Assembly: GCA_963989385.1 (NCBI GenBank) | Contig: OZ022503.1 | Span: forward strand, 55,984,858-56,048,857 | DNA: 64,000 nucleotides | From: Ctena decussata | Lineage: Eukaryota > Mollusca > Bivalvia > Lucinida > Lucinidae | Direction of reading: 5' to 3' | In this document: piece after piece, positions 1 through 10,665 of the stretch | Numbering within the stretch: the stretch's first letter is position 1 | Layout of the letters: the number at the start of each line of letters is the position of its first letter | Notes under the pieces: generated by a model | Database searches by the model: none | Told to the model about the DNA's origin: nothing | Seen by the model: only the letters and a program-made list of their open reading frames with translations | Position numbers and translations under genes: made by a program

Positions 1-973
1 GAAGGAAGATTGTCTCTTACACGTTACAACTTGTCATACCCAATGTTTGTACCAAATTTCAAAGTCCTAGCTATTGTGGTTCCTGAGAAATCTGTGACAG
101 AAATTTAATTGGAGAGAAAGAAAAAATGGATAAACAAAGGGAATGATAAGCAGGAGAAGGCTGATTGGTCTCTTACACGGTACAACTAGTCATACCAAAC
201 GTTTGTACCAAATTTCAAAATCCTAGCTATTGTGGTTCCTGAGAAATCTGTGACAGAAATTTAATTGGAGAGAAAGAAAAAATGGATAAACAAAGGGAAT
301 GATAAGCAGCTGAAGGCTGATTGTCTCTTACACGGTACAACTAGTCATACCCAACGTTTGTACCAAATTTCAAAATCCTAGCTACTGTGATTCCTGAGAA
401 ATCTGTGACGAAATTTAATTGGAGAGAAAGAAAAAATGGACAAACAAAGCGAATGATAAGCAGGAGAAGGCTGATTGTCTCTTACACGGTACAACTAGTC
501 ATACCAAACGTTTGTGCCAAATTTCAACATCCTAGCCAATGTGGTTCCTGAGAAATCTGTGACAAAAATTTAATTGGAGAGAAAGAAAAAAATGGACAAA
601 CAAAGGGAATGATAAGCAGGAGAAGGCTGATTGTCTCTTACACGGTACAACTAGTCATACCAAACGTTTGTGCCAAATTTCAAAATCCTAGCTAATGTGG
701 TTCCTGAGAAATCTGTGACAGAAATTTAATTGGAGAGAAAGAAAAAATGGACAAACAAAGGGAATGATAAGCAGGAGAAGGCTGATTGTCTCTTACACGG
801 TACAACTAGTCATACCCAACGTTTGTACCAAATTTCAAAATCCTAGCTATTGTGGTTCCTGAGAAATCTGTGACAGAAAAAATGTTAACATACACACACA
901 CACACACAAACATATTAACGGAAAAACCAAAAACTATATACCCCCTATATACTTCGTATACCGGGGGTATAAT
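1..973 (+). mobile_element. 3' part of a hairpin-ended (pearl-like) element, GGGGTATAAT family
   Basis: Positions 1-880 are a tandem array of about 5.6 copies of a 155 bp unit (unit starts near 8, 163, 319, 473, 629, 784). A short CA repeat follows (about 889-908), then a terminal hairpin at 937-971 with TATACCCCC pairing GGGGGTATA around CTTCG, and the end TATAAT at 973. The same 3' end occurs at 31053-31090 and near 37065-37106. The 5' end lies left of the window. Confidence 0.8.
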
Positions 974-1079
974 AAAGTATACAAAAAGTAGTTTATCTGG
1001 GCTTCTGTTCTGTTCTTATGGCATACATTAACCGATTATCCCCCTCACCCAATGTGGAAGCAAAAATTCTGCAAATTGA

Positions 1080-1680
1080 GGCCATTCACTTGAGGCACTG
1101 ATGAGGCCATTCACTTGAGGCAAATATCTTGCTAAGGGAGGCAATTCACTTGAGGCAAATATCTTGCTAAGGGAGGTAACTGACTCACTTTAGAAAATAA
1201 TTGCTTCCCTTACCTATATATGTATACTATACTCAGAGGCAAAAGAAAGTATACACTTTATCTCCAATCAGTTGTGACTCTAGTGTACAGTCTCAAAATC
1301 GAATCTCATACCAAACTGCTGATATCTTAAAGTTAATTTTCTGGGACCAGAAAATTTACTTTGAGATATCAGTAGTTTGACAGAAGTTAAAATTTAAATA
1401 ATAATATGGAATATGCCTAAACTAGATTCCTTGATATCAGGAATAATTTAGGTATCAGTGTTTGAGATATCGAGAGTTGACTGTATTTCACTAAGGCAGT
1501 CATTAACCGCTCTAGGTGGCCAGCCTATAAAATCCTGATGGCTTGATTTCTGTCTGCCATTGAGAGCCTTGTCATCATGTAAGAGAAATGCAAATGTTGT
1601 GATTCGTGTGGGAAAACATTCAAAAATTCATAAACTGATTTAAACAACTAAATCATATAGTCCAATATGTTGCTTATGGA
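1080..1680. repeat. Dispersed repeat shared with 12500-12780
   Basis: Blocks such as TCTGATGGCTTGATTTCTGT-like sequence (near 1535 and 12670) and the AGAAAGTATAC and GTCCAATATG blocks appear in the same order in both places. Inside lie a short duplication (CTTGAGGCAAATATCTTGC at about 1115 and 1153) and a GATATC-rich inverted segment (about 1318-1480) related to 48508-48715. No coding capacity is seen. Confidence 0.6.
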
Positions 1681-2178
1681 GAAAGTGCAAAACTCCTATA
1701 AGTTTGAGTAACTCCTATTTCAACTGGGTATCTGAGCAGGCTCGTCTTGGCTTCCAATGTTCATGTATTTCTCATGAGGAGCCTCATTTGTGCCCCCTAT
1801 AGCAGGAATTAAAGAAGAATGATTACACATCCAAGGGAGATCATTCTCATAAAGACATATTTGCCTCCCTTTTGATATGGGGCTTCTCTTTAAGGGGAAA
1901 AAATTACTCTCTATATATAGCAAATCCATAAAGGAAAGAATCTGCTCTCTTTCCCTTAACCCTTAGACTGCTGAAAAAATAATTCACCTGACCCTAAAAT
2001 GGGGGTAGGGGTTTCTCAGAGGCCATAACTTGCACACACTCTGGTCGATTTGCTTGAAAATTTCACTCAATATGGCCGATGTGTGAGCTGCCATTTTCCG
2101 GAAGTTACCAAGGTCACGTGACCTGCCATATTTGGGTGTCACATGATATCAGCGGGAACCGATGTAGACACTTAAAAC

Positions 2179-4902
2179 AGGTAGCCCAAAGGGCAACAAT
2201 TGCTCACCTGAGAGACATAGTAAACCTATAGGGATATTTAAGATGCTCAAGGGCAGCTAACTCCACAGTCAGTGGTCCAATCAGGCTGAAAATTAAACTC
2301 ATCCAAAACATTATGTATGCCCTCATTTAATATATGCAAGTTTAAAAAGTATCCGATCAAGAGCACAATAGACAGAGCTGTCATGGGCAGCTAACTTCAT
2401 AGTGGTTGGCCTGATCTGGCCAAAATTGGAACTTGTTTAAGATATTATGCATTTTCTCATTACCTGCAAGTTTGAAAAGGATCGGATCAGTAGAAACCAA
2501 GAAAAAGTGGCGACATTGATTTTTTGGATGCTCAGGGCAGGTACTCCATAGTCAGTGGTGGGATATAGCCGAAATGCTAACTAATAAAAGCTTTTATGCA
2601 TATCCTTATTACCTGCAAGTATGAAGAGGATCTGATGAAAAATGAAAATGTGATGACGTTGTTTTCTCCATTATAAGACTATGGGATTTTTTTCAAACGC
2701 TCAAGGGCAACTAACTACCTAGTCTGTGCTCAAATCCGGCCAAATTTCGAACTCATCCAAGCTCTATGTATGTCATCATTACCTGCAAGTATGATAAGGA
2801 TCTAATCAAAAACCTTGAGTGCAGCACCCTGAAAGTCAAACTTGCTCGAGATATTGTCATGCCCTACATTTGTGTGAATTTATTTCCAAATCCGTTGAGA
2901 AATGTAGGTGCTAGAGCGATGACAAAGTTTTTCTAAAAATAGCCACAGTGACCTTGACCTTGGGCACAGCATCCTGAAAGTCGAACTTGCTTGAGATATT
3001 GTCATACCCTACATTTGTGTCAAGTTATTTGAAAATCCAAGGAGAAATGAAGGTGCTAGGGCGATGACAAAGTTTTTCTAAAAATAGCCACAGTGACCTT
3101 GATCTTGGGCACAGCACCCTGAAAGTCGAACTTGCTCGAGATATTGTCATGCCCTACATTTGTGTGAATTTATTTTAAAATCCATTGAGAAATGTAGGTG
3201 CTAGAGCGCTGACAAAGTTTTTCTAAAAATAGCCACAGTGACCTTGACCTTGGGTGCAGCACCCTGAAAGTCAAACTTGCTCGAGATATTGTCATGCCCT
3301 ACATTTGTGTGAATTTATTTTAAAATCCATTGAGAAATGTAGGCGCTAGAGCAATGACAAAGTTTTTCTAAAAATAGCCACAGTGACCTTGACCTTGGGC
3401 GCAGCACCCTGAAAGTCAAACTTGCTCGAGATATTGTCATGCCCAACATTTGTGTGAAGTTATTTCTAAATCCGTTGAGAAATGTAGGCCTTAGAGCGAT
3501 GACAAAGTTTTTCTAAAAATAGCCACAGTGACCTTGACCTTGGGCGCAGCACCCTGAAAGTCGAACTTGCTCGAGATATTGTCATGCCCAACATTTGTGT
3601 GAAGTTATTTCAAAATCCGTTGAGAAACGTAGGCGCTAGAGCGATGACAAAGTTTTTCTAAAAATAGCCACAGTGACCTTGACCTTGGGCGCAGCACCCT
3701 GAAAGTCAAACTTGCTCGAGATATTGTCATGCCCTACATTTGTGTGAAGTTATTTCAAAATCCGTTGAGAAATGTAGGCCTTAGAGCGATGACAAAGTTT
3801 TTCTAAAAATAGCCACAGTGACCTTGACCTTGGGCGCAGCACCCTGAAAGTCGAACTTGCTCGAGATATTGTCATGCCCTACATTTGTGTGAAGTTATTT
3901 CAAAATCCATTGAGAAATGTAGGCGCTAGAGCGATGACAAAGATTTTCTAAAAATAGCCACAGTGACCTTGACCTTGGGCACAGCACCCTGAAAGTCAAA
4001 CTTGCGCGAGATATTGTCATGCCCTACATTTGTGTGAAGTTATTTTAAAATCCATTGAGAAATGTAGTTGCTAGAGCGCTGACAAAGTTTTTCTAAAATT
4101 AGCCACAGTGACCTTGACCTTGGGCGCAGCATCCTGAAAGTCGAAATTGCTCGAGATATTGTCACGCCCTACATTTGTGTGAAGTTATTTTAAAATCCGT
4201 TGAGAAATGTAGGCAATAGAGCGATGACAAAGTTTTTCTAAAAATATGTGATGACGTTGTTTTCTCCATTATAACACTATGGGATTTTTTTCAAATGCTC
4301 AAAGGCAGCTAACTCCGTAGTCTGTGCTCGAATCCGGCCAAATTTCGAACTCATCCAAGCTCTTATGTATGTCATCATTACCTGCAAGTATGATAAGGAT
4401 CTAAGCAAAAACAGTTGAGAAAAGGTGATGACGCCATTTTCCCCATTATAACCCTATGGGATTTTTTTCAAACGCTCAAGGGCAGCTAACTCCGTAGTCT
4501 GTGCTCGAATCCGACCAAATTTCGAACTCATCCAAGCTCTTGTGTATGTCATCATTACCTGCAAGTATGATAAGGATCTAATCAAAAACAGTCAAGAAAA
4601 CGTGATGACGCCGTTTTCCCCATTATAACCCTATGGGGGCTATCTGTTGCCATGGAAACCAGAGTTCTGAGCTGATCGGCACCAAAACCTAATGCAGCCT
4701 TTCCCCCACCCAAATGATGCTTCAGATAAAATTTGATTGTGATCGGCCCACTGGTCTCTGAGATATTTATGTTTGAAAGTGTTGACGCACCCACCCACGG
4801 ACCCACGGACGGACGGACGACGGCTCGACTCCCATCCTATAAGCTCACCTCTGAGCCTTCGGCTCAGGTGAGCTAAAAAAAAAAAAAAAAAAAAAAAAAA
4901 AA
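2179..4902 (+). mobile_element. Complete hairpin-ended (pearl-like) element with 145 bp tandem core
   Basis: The 5' end has a small hairpin AGCCCAAAGGGC (about 2183-2194) and then GCTCACCTGAG (2202-2212). The 3' end carries CTCAGGTGAGC (4863-4873), the exact inverse, in a hairpin with loop TTC, then 28 A. Between lie single-copy segments, a tandem array (2820-4250), two more copies of a CTCAAGGGCAGCTAACT-type unit (about 4247-4600; a first copy lies before the array) and a GGAC microsatellite (about 4795-4822). No open frame of note, so it is non-autonomous. Confidence 0.85.
2820..4250 (+). repeat. Tandem array, 145 bp unit, about 10 copies
   Basis: The anchor (A/T)CCTGAAAGTC occurs at 2826, 2971, 3116, 3261, 3406, 3551, 3696, 3841, 3986 and 4131: spacing is exactly 145 bp every time, with only substitutions between copies. 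Each junction carries TGACCTTGACCTTGGG or a one-base variant. Confidence 0.95.
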
Positions 4903-5705
4903 TAGTACAAGATATTTGCGCCAATGATATGCTTTGTATGACAAAAGTAATTGCTTGTCTGAGGGCCGGAGTTATTGCTGAATATTTATCAAGAGAGAAA
5001 GTTTGGAAGGATTGAAGTCTAGTTGTCAGAAAATCGGGATCAAGTAAGTAGGGGTAGCCACCTGAAAAGCTGATGTTGAAAATACCATAAATTTTTCACG
5101 TTTTCTCCGAGTTTTAAAGGTCAACAAATCAATTAGCTGGGTAAAACCTTGCTCTAGTAGAAAGCAGATTCCCTCCTGCATAGGACAACCGCAAATGATG
5201 GGGAGTACTTGATGTCTAGTGTGCCTGACATGCTCTCAAAGTGACCTACCCCTAGAGCACGACTATAGTCGCGCTTAGCAGTCTAAGGGTTAAAAGCAGG
5301 CCCCCTGGAAAAAAGATTCACCAAAAGGTTAATAAATCTTCTTCTACTTAAGTTGCCTCCCTTGTTGAAATGGAGTCAAACCATGGAGGTGTAGCTATAC
5401 ACCTTAAACCATTTATATCTGCATGTCGCTGTAATAACTAATTAAGAACTTTTTCTTAAGAGCCTTTCTTCCTCTTTCCCTTTAAAAAACAGCATCATAT
5501 AAAAAAATACTTGACATACAAATCGAAAACACTTGTTATCATGATTACGGATGCATACTCTTAAATTCCTAGAAAAGCATTACAGATGAAATATTTTCTG
5601 TAATTAACCAATACACTGAAACACCATTAACCAGTACCTGTATATTTGCTACAATCTGCAGAAATATCACAATTAGCTGGAAATATGTCGTAAAATATTA
5701 TTGGT
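4903..5705. other. Intergenic/intronic stretch, nothing recognised
   Basis: AT-rich, no exon-like frame and no repeat recognised except the words CTTTAAAGG and CTTAAGAG typical of the hairpin repeats elsewhere in the window. Confidence 0.5.
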
Positions 5706-5710
5706 TGAAT

Positions 5711-5770
5711 GGCAAACAGTGCAGACCCAGATCAGACTGCTGCAGTCTGATCTGGGTCTACAGTGTTTGC
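5711..5770. repeat. 60 bp near-perfect palindrome (family B MITE)
   Basis: GGCAAACAGTGCAGACCC pairs with GGGTCTACAGTGTTTGC; the inner arms are GATCAGACTGC and GCAGTCTGATC. It lies about 140 bp upstream of the SRCR start codon. Same family at 8733-8801, 9329-9396, 20910-20965, 45303-45370 and degenerate copies near 23945, 26645 and 50101. Confidence 0.85.
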
Positions 5771-5909
5771 TCAGGTCCTTTTGTCCTAATATTTAGGGAC
5801 ATAACAGAGCTTATTTAAAACAAATGCAACTCTCTTTATGCACAGACTTGCTGAGTTCCACGAGTGATTTAAATTCACTGTAATTCGGAACGGAGATTAA
5901 AAATTAAGC

Positions 5910-7160
5910 ATGGAATCAAACTACTGGATATTAATTGTTGCTTTAAACTTTCTTTTTGCAACAGATGTGTCCGGTGTGAAAAAATCAAAACTTGAAGCAA
6001 AAGTTGACGCATTAGACTTTATAGTTCGGGGTGAATTGTATCTCTTAAAAGAAACAATTGAGACAGACAGACTGGAAAGAAAAGAACTTGTTAAGAAACT
6101 GAATCAGACACTGGAACTTTTAGAACTGTCCACAGGTGACAGGACTGACAAAACCCAAGTGGACACTAACAATCATGGGGTTCAACAAGAGCTTCATGTA
6201 TTATCAGAGAAGATGGAACAAAATAACAAGCTTATGTCGGAGAAGATGGAACAAAACAACAAGCTCATATCAGAGAAGATGGAACAAAACAATAAAGCCA
6301 TCAACCAACTGGCTGAATCACAAATACGTACAAAAAGAGGTTTTATGGAGGAAAAGAAGGCAAGAAAAGCTGATGCAACTGCAGTTGTTACAAAACATAT
6401 TCAGATGCAGAAGACTCTAAATGATCTTACCAAAACTCAACAGGAAATTATTAAGAACCAAAATGAAATCATCAAGAATCAAAATAAGTTAGTGAACAAT
6501 GTTACTGATATGCTAAATGAAATCATTACAAACCAAGATGATAATATGAATGTAATTGCCACTAAGACGGTTGCTCTTCAAAATACAATGGTTGACATGA
6601 GAAAGAAATTGGATATGTTTGAGCAGACACTGAAGAATGAACTGTCAAAATCTACAAAAATGACAAACAACACAACTCGAGAGCTTGTCCTTAAAGTGAG
6701 TCATATTGATCAGGCAGTAGAAGAGGTGAAGGAAGCTGTTGCACCTAAACTATACTGTAACAATCAGATGGATCTGGATGCTTGTTTAAACAAACATTTT
6801 GCAGATACTGTGCAAAAGGTACAGAAACTATGGCCTGTGAGGCTAGTTGGAGGAACTAATCAATATGAAGGTCGAGTTGAGGTATTTTACCAAGAAAGAC
6901 GTGGAACAGTTTGTGATGATGGCTGGGACAACTATGATGCCAGGGTGGTCTGTAGGGAGATGGGATTTACAGGTGGGACTGCATTTCAAGGTCCAGCAGC
7001 CTCACATGGTCATAGCTTTGGGGAAGGTACAGGAGATATCTTGTTAGATGATGTAGCCTGTACTGGAGATGAACTGTCCCTGTTTGCATGTGATCATCGT
7101 GGCATTGGTGTTGAAGACTGTACTCACAGAGAAGATGCTGGAGTAAGATGTGATCCCTAA
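5910..7160 (+). CDS. Secreted coiled-coil protein with one SRCR domain
   Basis: Uninterrupted 416-residue frame. An in-frame TAA at 5898-5900 makes ATG 5910 the first possible start. Residues 1-22 look like a signal peptide (hydrophobic core WILIVALNFLFA). Residues about 25-275 are charged, heptad-rich coiled coil with three 11-residue repeats (SEKMEQNNKLM type, about 99-130) and an EIIKNQN repeat near 180-192. N-x-T sites lie near 65, 197, 253 and 254. Residues about 310-416 form a scavenger receptor cysteine-rich domain (VRLVGGTNQYEGRVEV, TVCDDGW, ARVVCREMGF, LDDVACTG, GVRCDP) with six cysteines at 335, 348, 384, 394, 404 and 414, the group A pattern. No transmembrane segment follows, so it is probably secreted and oligomeric. 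SRCR proteins commonly bind microbial or extracellular ligands; ligand binding here is inference. It lies antisense inside a CNOT1 intron. Confidence 0.88.
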   Translation: MESNYWILIVALNFLFATDVSGVKKSKLEAKVDALDFIVRGELYLLKETIETDRLERKELVKKLNQTLELLELSTGDRTDKTQVDTNNHGVQQELHVLSEKMEQNNKLMSEKMEQNNKLISEKMEQNNKAINQLAESQIRTKRGFMEEKKARKADATAVVTKHIQMQKTLNDLTKTQQEIIKNQNEIIKNQNKLVNNVTDMLNEIITNQDDNMNVIATKTVALQNTMVDMRKKLDMFEQTLKNELSKSTKMTNNTTRELVLKVSHIDQAVEEVKEAVAPKLYCNNQMDLDACLNKHFADTVQKVQKLWPVRLVGGTNQYEGRVEVFYQERRGTVCDDGWDNYDARVVCREMGFTGGTAFQGPAASHGHSFGEGTGDILLDDVACTGDELSLFACDHRGIGVEDCTHREDAGVRCDP

Positions 7161-7349
7161 TATTTGTATGAAGCAAAGCTCTTTGATGGGCTAAATAACT
7201 ACAATAATACTCATTCTATTTAAGCCAGTCAATGTTATAGATTCAATTTCAATGAAACTATACTAAGGTCTATGAAACCATCGGATTGAAGAAGCCAGCA
7301 TGTAGGTCAAGCTGAGAAAGAATACCAGCAACAAGAGTTATGCCGCAGG

Positions 7350-7550
7350 GCTCCAGATAAGGTGTGTTTTTAAGGATAATTCAGAGATAATTTTCTTATT
7401 TTCTCAATGCAAACATAAGTTGTGACCCCTCATTAGAACCGTCTCGGCAAGACGGTTCTAATGAGGGGTCACAACATATGTTTTAATGGAGAAATAGGGC
7501 AAAGTATCCCATAATTATCCCAGTTACCCCTGCTTATCCAGAGCACTGCA
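7350..7550. repeat. Palindromic MITE, family A
   Basis: About 200 bp. The core is a hairpin: TGTGACCCCTCATTAGAACC pairs with its complement across TCGGCAAGA. Outer arms are GCTCCAGATAAGG-like and CTTATCCAGAGC. Sits in the 3' flank of the SRCR gene; its duplicate is at about 8299-8525. Confidence 0.85.
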
Positions 7551-7578
7551 TTATAATGCCAATAATACACCACACTGA

Positions 7579-8106
7579 ATGCTAATAACTTTTACTGCCA
7601 AAAACCAGTGCTTGGTTCATACTCAAGACAGTGGACTAATGAAGGAGCTTGTCCTCAAAGTGAGTCATATTGATCAGGCAGTAGAAGAGGTGAAGGAAGC
7701 TGTTGCACCTAAGCTATACTGTAACAATCAGACAGATGTGGATACTTGCTTACAGAAACATTTTGCAGATACTGTACAGCAGATACAGAAAGGATGGCCT
7801 GTGAGACTAGTTGGAGGAACTAATCAATATGAAGGTCGAGTTGAGATATTTTACCAGGGAAGACATGGAACAGTGTGTGATGATGCCTGGGACAACAATG
7901 ATGCCAGGGTTGTTTGTAGAATGTTGGGATTTACAAGTGGAACTGCATTTCGAGGTCATAGCTTTGGGAGAGGTACAGTAGCAATCTTGTTAGATGATGT
8001 AGCCTGTACTGGAGATGAACTGTCTCTGTTTGCATGTGATCATAGTGGCATTGGTGTTCATAACTGTGGTCACTCTGAAGATGCTGGAGTAAGATGTGAT
8101 CCCTAA
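7579..8106 (+). CDS. Truncated duplicate SRCR frame
   Basis: Open frame of 175 residues. From about 7642 it copies the 3' half of the upstream gene: HIDQAVEEVKEAVAPKLYCN, then the whole SRCR domain with the same six cysteines. The first 21 residues come from non-coding flank of copy 1 and have no signal peptide. Relative to copy 1 it lacks 18 bp (six codons, the GPAASH region) and has many substitutions but no stop. It could be an alternative terminal exon, part of a longer gene, or an unexpressed partial duplicate. No strong splice acceptor is visible just upstream of 7642. Confidence 0.55.
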   Translation: MLITFTAKNQCLVHTQDSGLMKELVLKVSHIDQAVEEVKEAVAPKLYCNNQTDVDTCLQKHFADTVQQIQKGWPVRLVGGTNQYEGRVEIFYQGRHGTVCDDAWDNNDARVVCRMLGFTSGTAFRGHSFGRGTVAILLDDVACTGDELSLFACDHSGIGVHNCGHSEDAGVRCDP

Positions 8107-8298
8107 TATTTGCATGTAGAAAAACTTTATGATCGGCTAAATAACTACAATAATACTCATTCTATTCTAAGCCAGTCAATGTTAGACATTTCAAATTCAA
8201 TGAAACTATACTAAGCTCTGTGAAGCCATCTGACTGAAGAAGCCAGCATGTAGGTCAAGCTGAGAAAGAATACCAGCACCAACAGCTCTGCCACAGAG

Positions 8299-8525
8299 CT
8301 CCAGATAAGGTGGGATTTTAAGGATAATTCAGAGATAATTTTCCTTATTTCTCAATCAAAACATAAGTTGTGACCCCTCATTAGAACCGTCTTGGTGAGA
8401 TGGTTCTAATGAGGGGTCACAACTTATGTTTTCATGGGGAGATGGTTTTAATGAGGAGTCACAACATATGATTTTATGGAGAAATAAGAAAAATTATTCC
8501 TTAATTATCCCAGTTACCCCCGCTG
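8299..8525. repeat. Palindromic MITE, family A, duplicated copy
   Basis: Same element as at 7350-7550, carried along by the segmental duplication, with an additional partial repeat of the right arm (8440-8471). Confidence 0.8.
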
Positions 8526-8732
8526 TATAATAATGCCAATGATCCACCACAATGAATGCTAATATTTTTACTCTCCAATAACCTATTCTTGTTTCATACT
8601 TGAGTCAGCAGACTGATGAAAAAGATGGCTACTGTAAAAATCGGGACACCTAAAATAATTACCATAAATGTTCTAAAAATTGGACAGTTGGTTTTTCAGT
8701 GCAGTGATGCATCTAAATGATGAAGATGGAAT

Positions 8733-8801
8733 GGCAAACAGTGCAGACCCTGATCAGACTGCTCCTTGAGGAGCAGTCTGATCTGGGTATGCACCATTTG
8801 C
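8733..8801. repeat. Family B palindrome
   Basis: Arms GGCAAACAGTGCAGACCC and TGCACCATTTGC with inner CAGACTGCTCCTTGAGGAGC fold-back. Confidence 0.8.
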
Positions 8802-9119
8802 TTTGACCTATCTGTCCCAATATTTAGAATTTCTACAGTAAGACATGGTGCAGTGTGAAGTGATATTTAAATTTTTTACAGTAAGACATGGTGTGGTGTG
8901 GGGTGATGTAAGTAAGGTATTTTCAAATTATTCTCTGTAAGAATATACACTGTGGCCATATATAAGATCTGCCTTGCAAAAAGGAGGCACAATATATGTT
9001 TTTACACAGAAAGAATCAAGAATAATAATCACAATCCACCCTTGACTACAGCTCTTGGACTAACCATGGAACTATGCTGTTCAACTGCTTTTATTTATTC
9101 ACATTTCAAGAGTTTCTAA

Positions 9120-9270
9120 ATACTGGAAACTTATATACAGTTGTCTTTTATCAAATAAAGAATTACCATTACTTTATTTGATAAAAGACAGCTGTATATA
9201 TAGAAATTGATTTAGGAGTTCCAGTATTAAGAATTAATATTACTTATTACTGGAACTCCTAAATCAATTT
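9120..9270. repeat. Two adjacent inverted repeats
   Basis: CAGTTGTCTTTTATCAAATAAAG (arms about 9138-9160) folds on CTTTATTTGATAAAAGACAGC (9173-9194). Next to it, GATTTAGGAGTTCCAGTA (9209-9226) folds on TACTGGAACTCCTAAATC (9247-9264). Confidence 0.75.
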
Positions 9271-9328
9271 TTGTAGTTATCCTATGATTACACTATCTGG
9301 TACTGAGTCAAAATACAGCTGACAGAAA

Positions 9329-9396
9329 GGCAAACAGTTTAGACCCTGATCAGACTGCTCAATATGGAGCACTCTGATCAGGGTCTACACTGTTTG
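9329..9396. repeat. Family B palindrome
   Basis: CAAACAGTTTAGACCCTGAT folds on ATCAGGGTCTACACTGTTTG around AATATGG. Confidence 0.85.
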
Positions 9397-9484
9397 TTCA
9401 AGAATTTCTGTCTTAATATCTACGGTCACTACCATACTCTTATTATAAGTCAAGTATGCTTTTGTGGTCAGTCTATTTAAAGTA

Positions 9485-9620
9485 AATGGGTACATTTTCA
9501 GGGGAAGCAACTCTATCATTTGCATTTTTGCTTCCCTTTCTAGATGCAGTCAACTCTTAAAGAAAACAATTTGCTCCTGAAGAAGCAAATTCTTTCTTTT
9601 AAGAGTTGACCTGTATTTGT
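9485..9620. repeat. Hairpin repeat, family D
   Basis: CAACTCTTAAAG and AATTTGCTCCTGAAG fold on GCAAATTCTTTCTTTTAAGAG. The upstream block GGGTACATTTTCAGGGGAAGCAACT is typical of this family, which recurs near 10165-10290, 15420-15490, 19865-19990, 21330-21490, 32390-32640, 40425-40640 and 41700-41780. Confidence 0.75.
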
Positions 9621-9809
9621 TAGAGTGCACTCATCAAGGGAGCAAAGAAAAGTAAAAAAAGTTGTCTCCCTGTCAGAAAATGGTAGAAAAACATGGAGGT
9701 ATACCCACTCATGGGATAGTGTCTGGTTCCCTTGTTAATAAATCTCTTCAATAAGGGGCAACTCTTAAAGGAAAGAATTCGCTCTTAGTGAGATGGATGC
9801 ATAGATTTT

Positions 9810-9990
9810 ACCTCCTTCTCAACAGTATTTCAGTCATATCAGGACGATGAAAGGGTGATACTGGAAGGCTGCGTGCAATGGAACTCCATTTACAGCTGGA
9901 AAGATTTCTGCCTTAAGCCCAAATCAAATCCAGGAACACTATGTCAGCAGGCCAGCGATTAATCCACTGAGCTACCAGAGTCACATGATA
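9810..9990 (-). mobile_element. tRNA-headed SINE, V-type tail
   Basis: Read on the minus strand, a tRNA-like head (GAGTCA..GGTAGCTCAGTGGATTAA) is followed by a body and a tail CCTGATATGACTGAAATACT. The same tail occurs on the plus strand near 24635, next to another tRNA-like head. Resembles molluscan V-SINEs (RUDI type) by memory. Confidence 0.65.
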
Positions 9991-10665
9991 TAAATTCTTT
10001 CCTTTGAAGGTATCCCCCTATGGTAAGGGAGACAAACATTTCTCAATTCAATGATCTTCCATGGAGGTATATCCATATGTGTATACCCCACCATGTTTTT
10101 TTTCACAAAGGGGAACAAGTTTCTTGACTTCCTGTTGGCTTGACAACAAAGCATATTCAATAAAGGGTCTACACTTATAGGACAGAATTTGCTCCTGAGA
10201 AGCAAATTCTTTCCTGTAAGATTTGACTCCCATTAAGAAAGGAAGCAAAAACGAAAATAGCAGAGTTGCCTCCCCTGAAAGTGTTCCCATTCACCTTAAG
10301 ACAAGTTTTCTCATGAAACACCTCACACAGGTAAGTTTTTTTATGTGTTACATAATATTCTGTAAATATTTTGTATGCATTTATATAAGAGAACATTTCT
10401 GGTATAAAAATCTTTGAATGTTTTGTTTGAATTTTATGTTGTAGAATGTTTTGTTTACTGTTTTTCCTTTCTCTGAATAATTGTTTTTTTCCTTTTTTTT
10501 TTGTTGTTGTAAATATTTCATAATAGTGAATCATTTCTTACAATGTTATTCAAACTGTATTTGTACCCAATATCATACCCAGTTAACACTGTTAACACAT
10601 GAAAACCTGATGCAAAACAGCCTGGAAATATATCAGTTTGCCGTAGATAATTCACATACTTGAAC

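Larger units (their letters stand above)
6681..8598 (+). repeat. Direct tandem duplication of SRCR 3' half plus flank
   Basis: Segment 6681-7641 (from GAGCTTGTCC in the coding region through stop, 3' flank and a palindromic MITE) recurs at 7642-8598. Both copies carry the same MITE at the same relative place, so the MITE predates the duplication. Copies have diverged by substitutions and small indels; copy 2 has an extra partial palindrome near 8440-8471. Confidence 0.85.

Noticed and set aside
2820..4250. Possible CRISPR array
   Set aside because: Units are 145 bp and contiguous with no unique spacers, in animal DNA; it is a tandem core of a mobile element.
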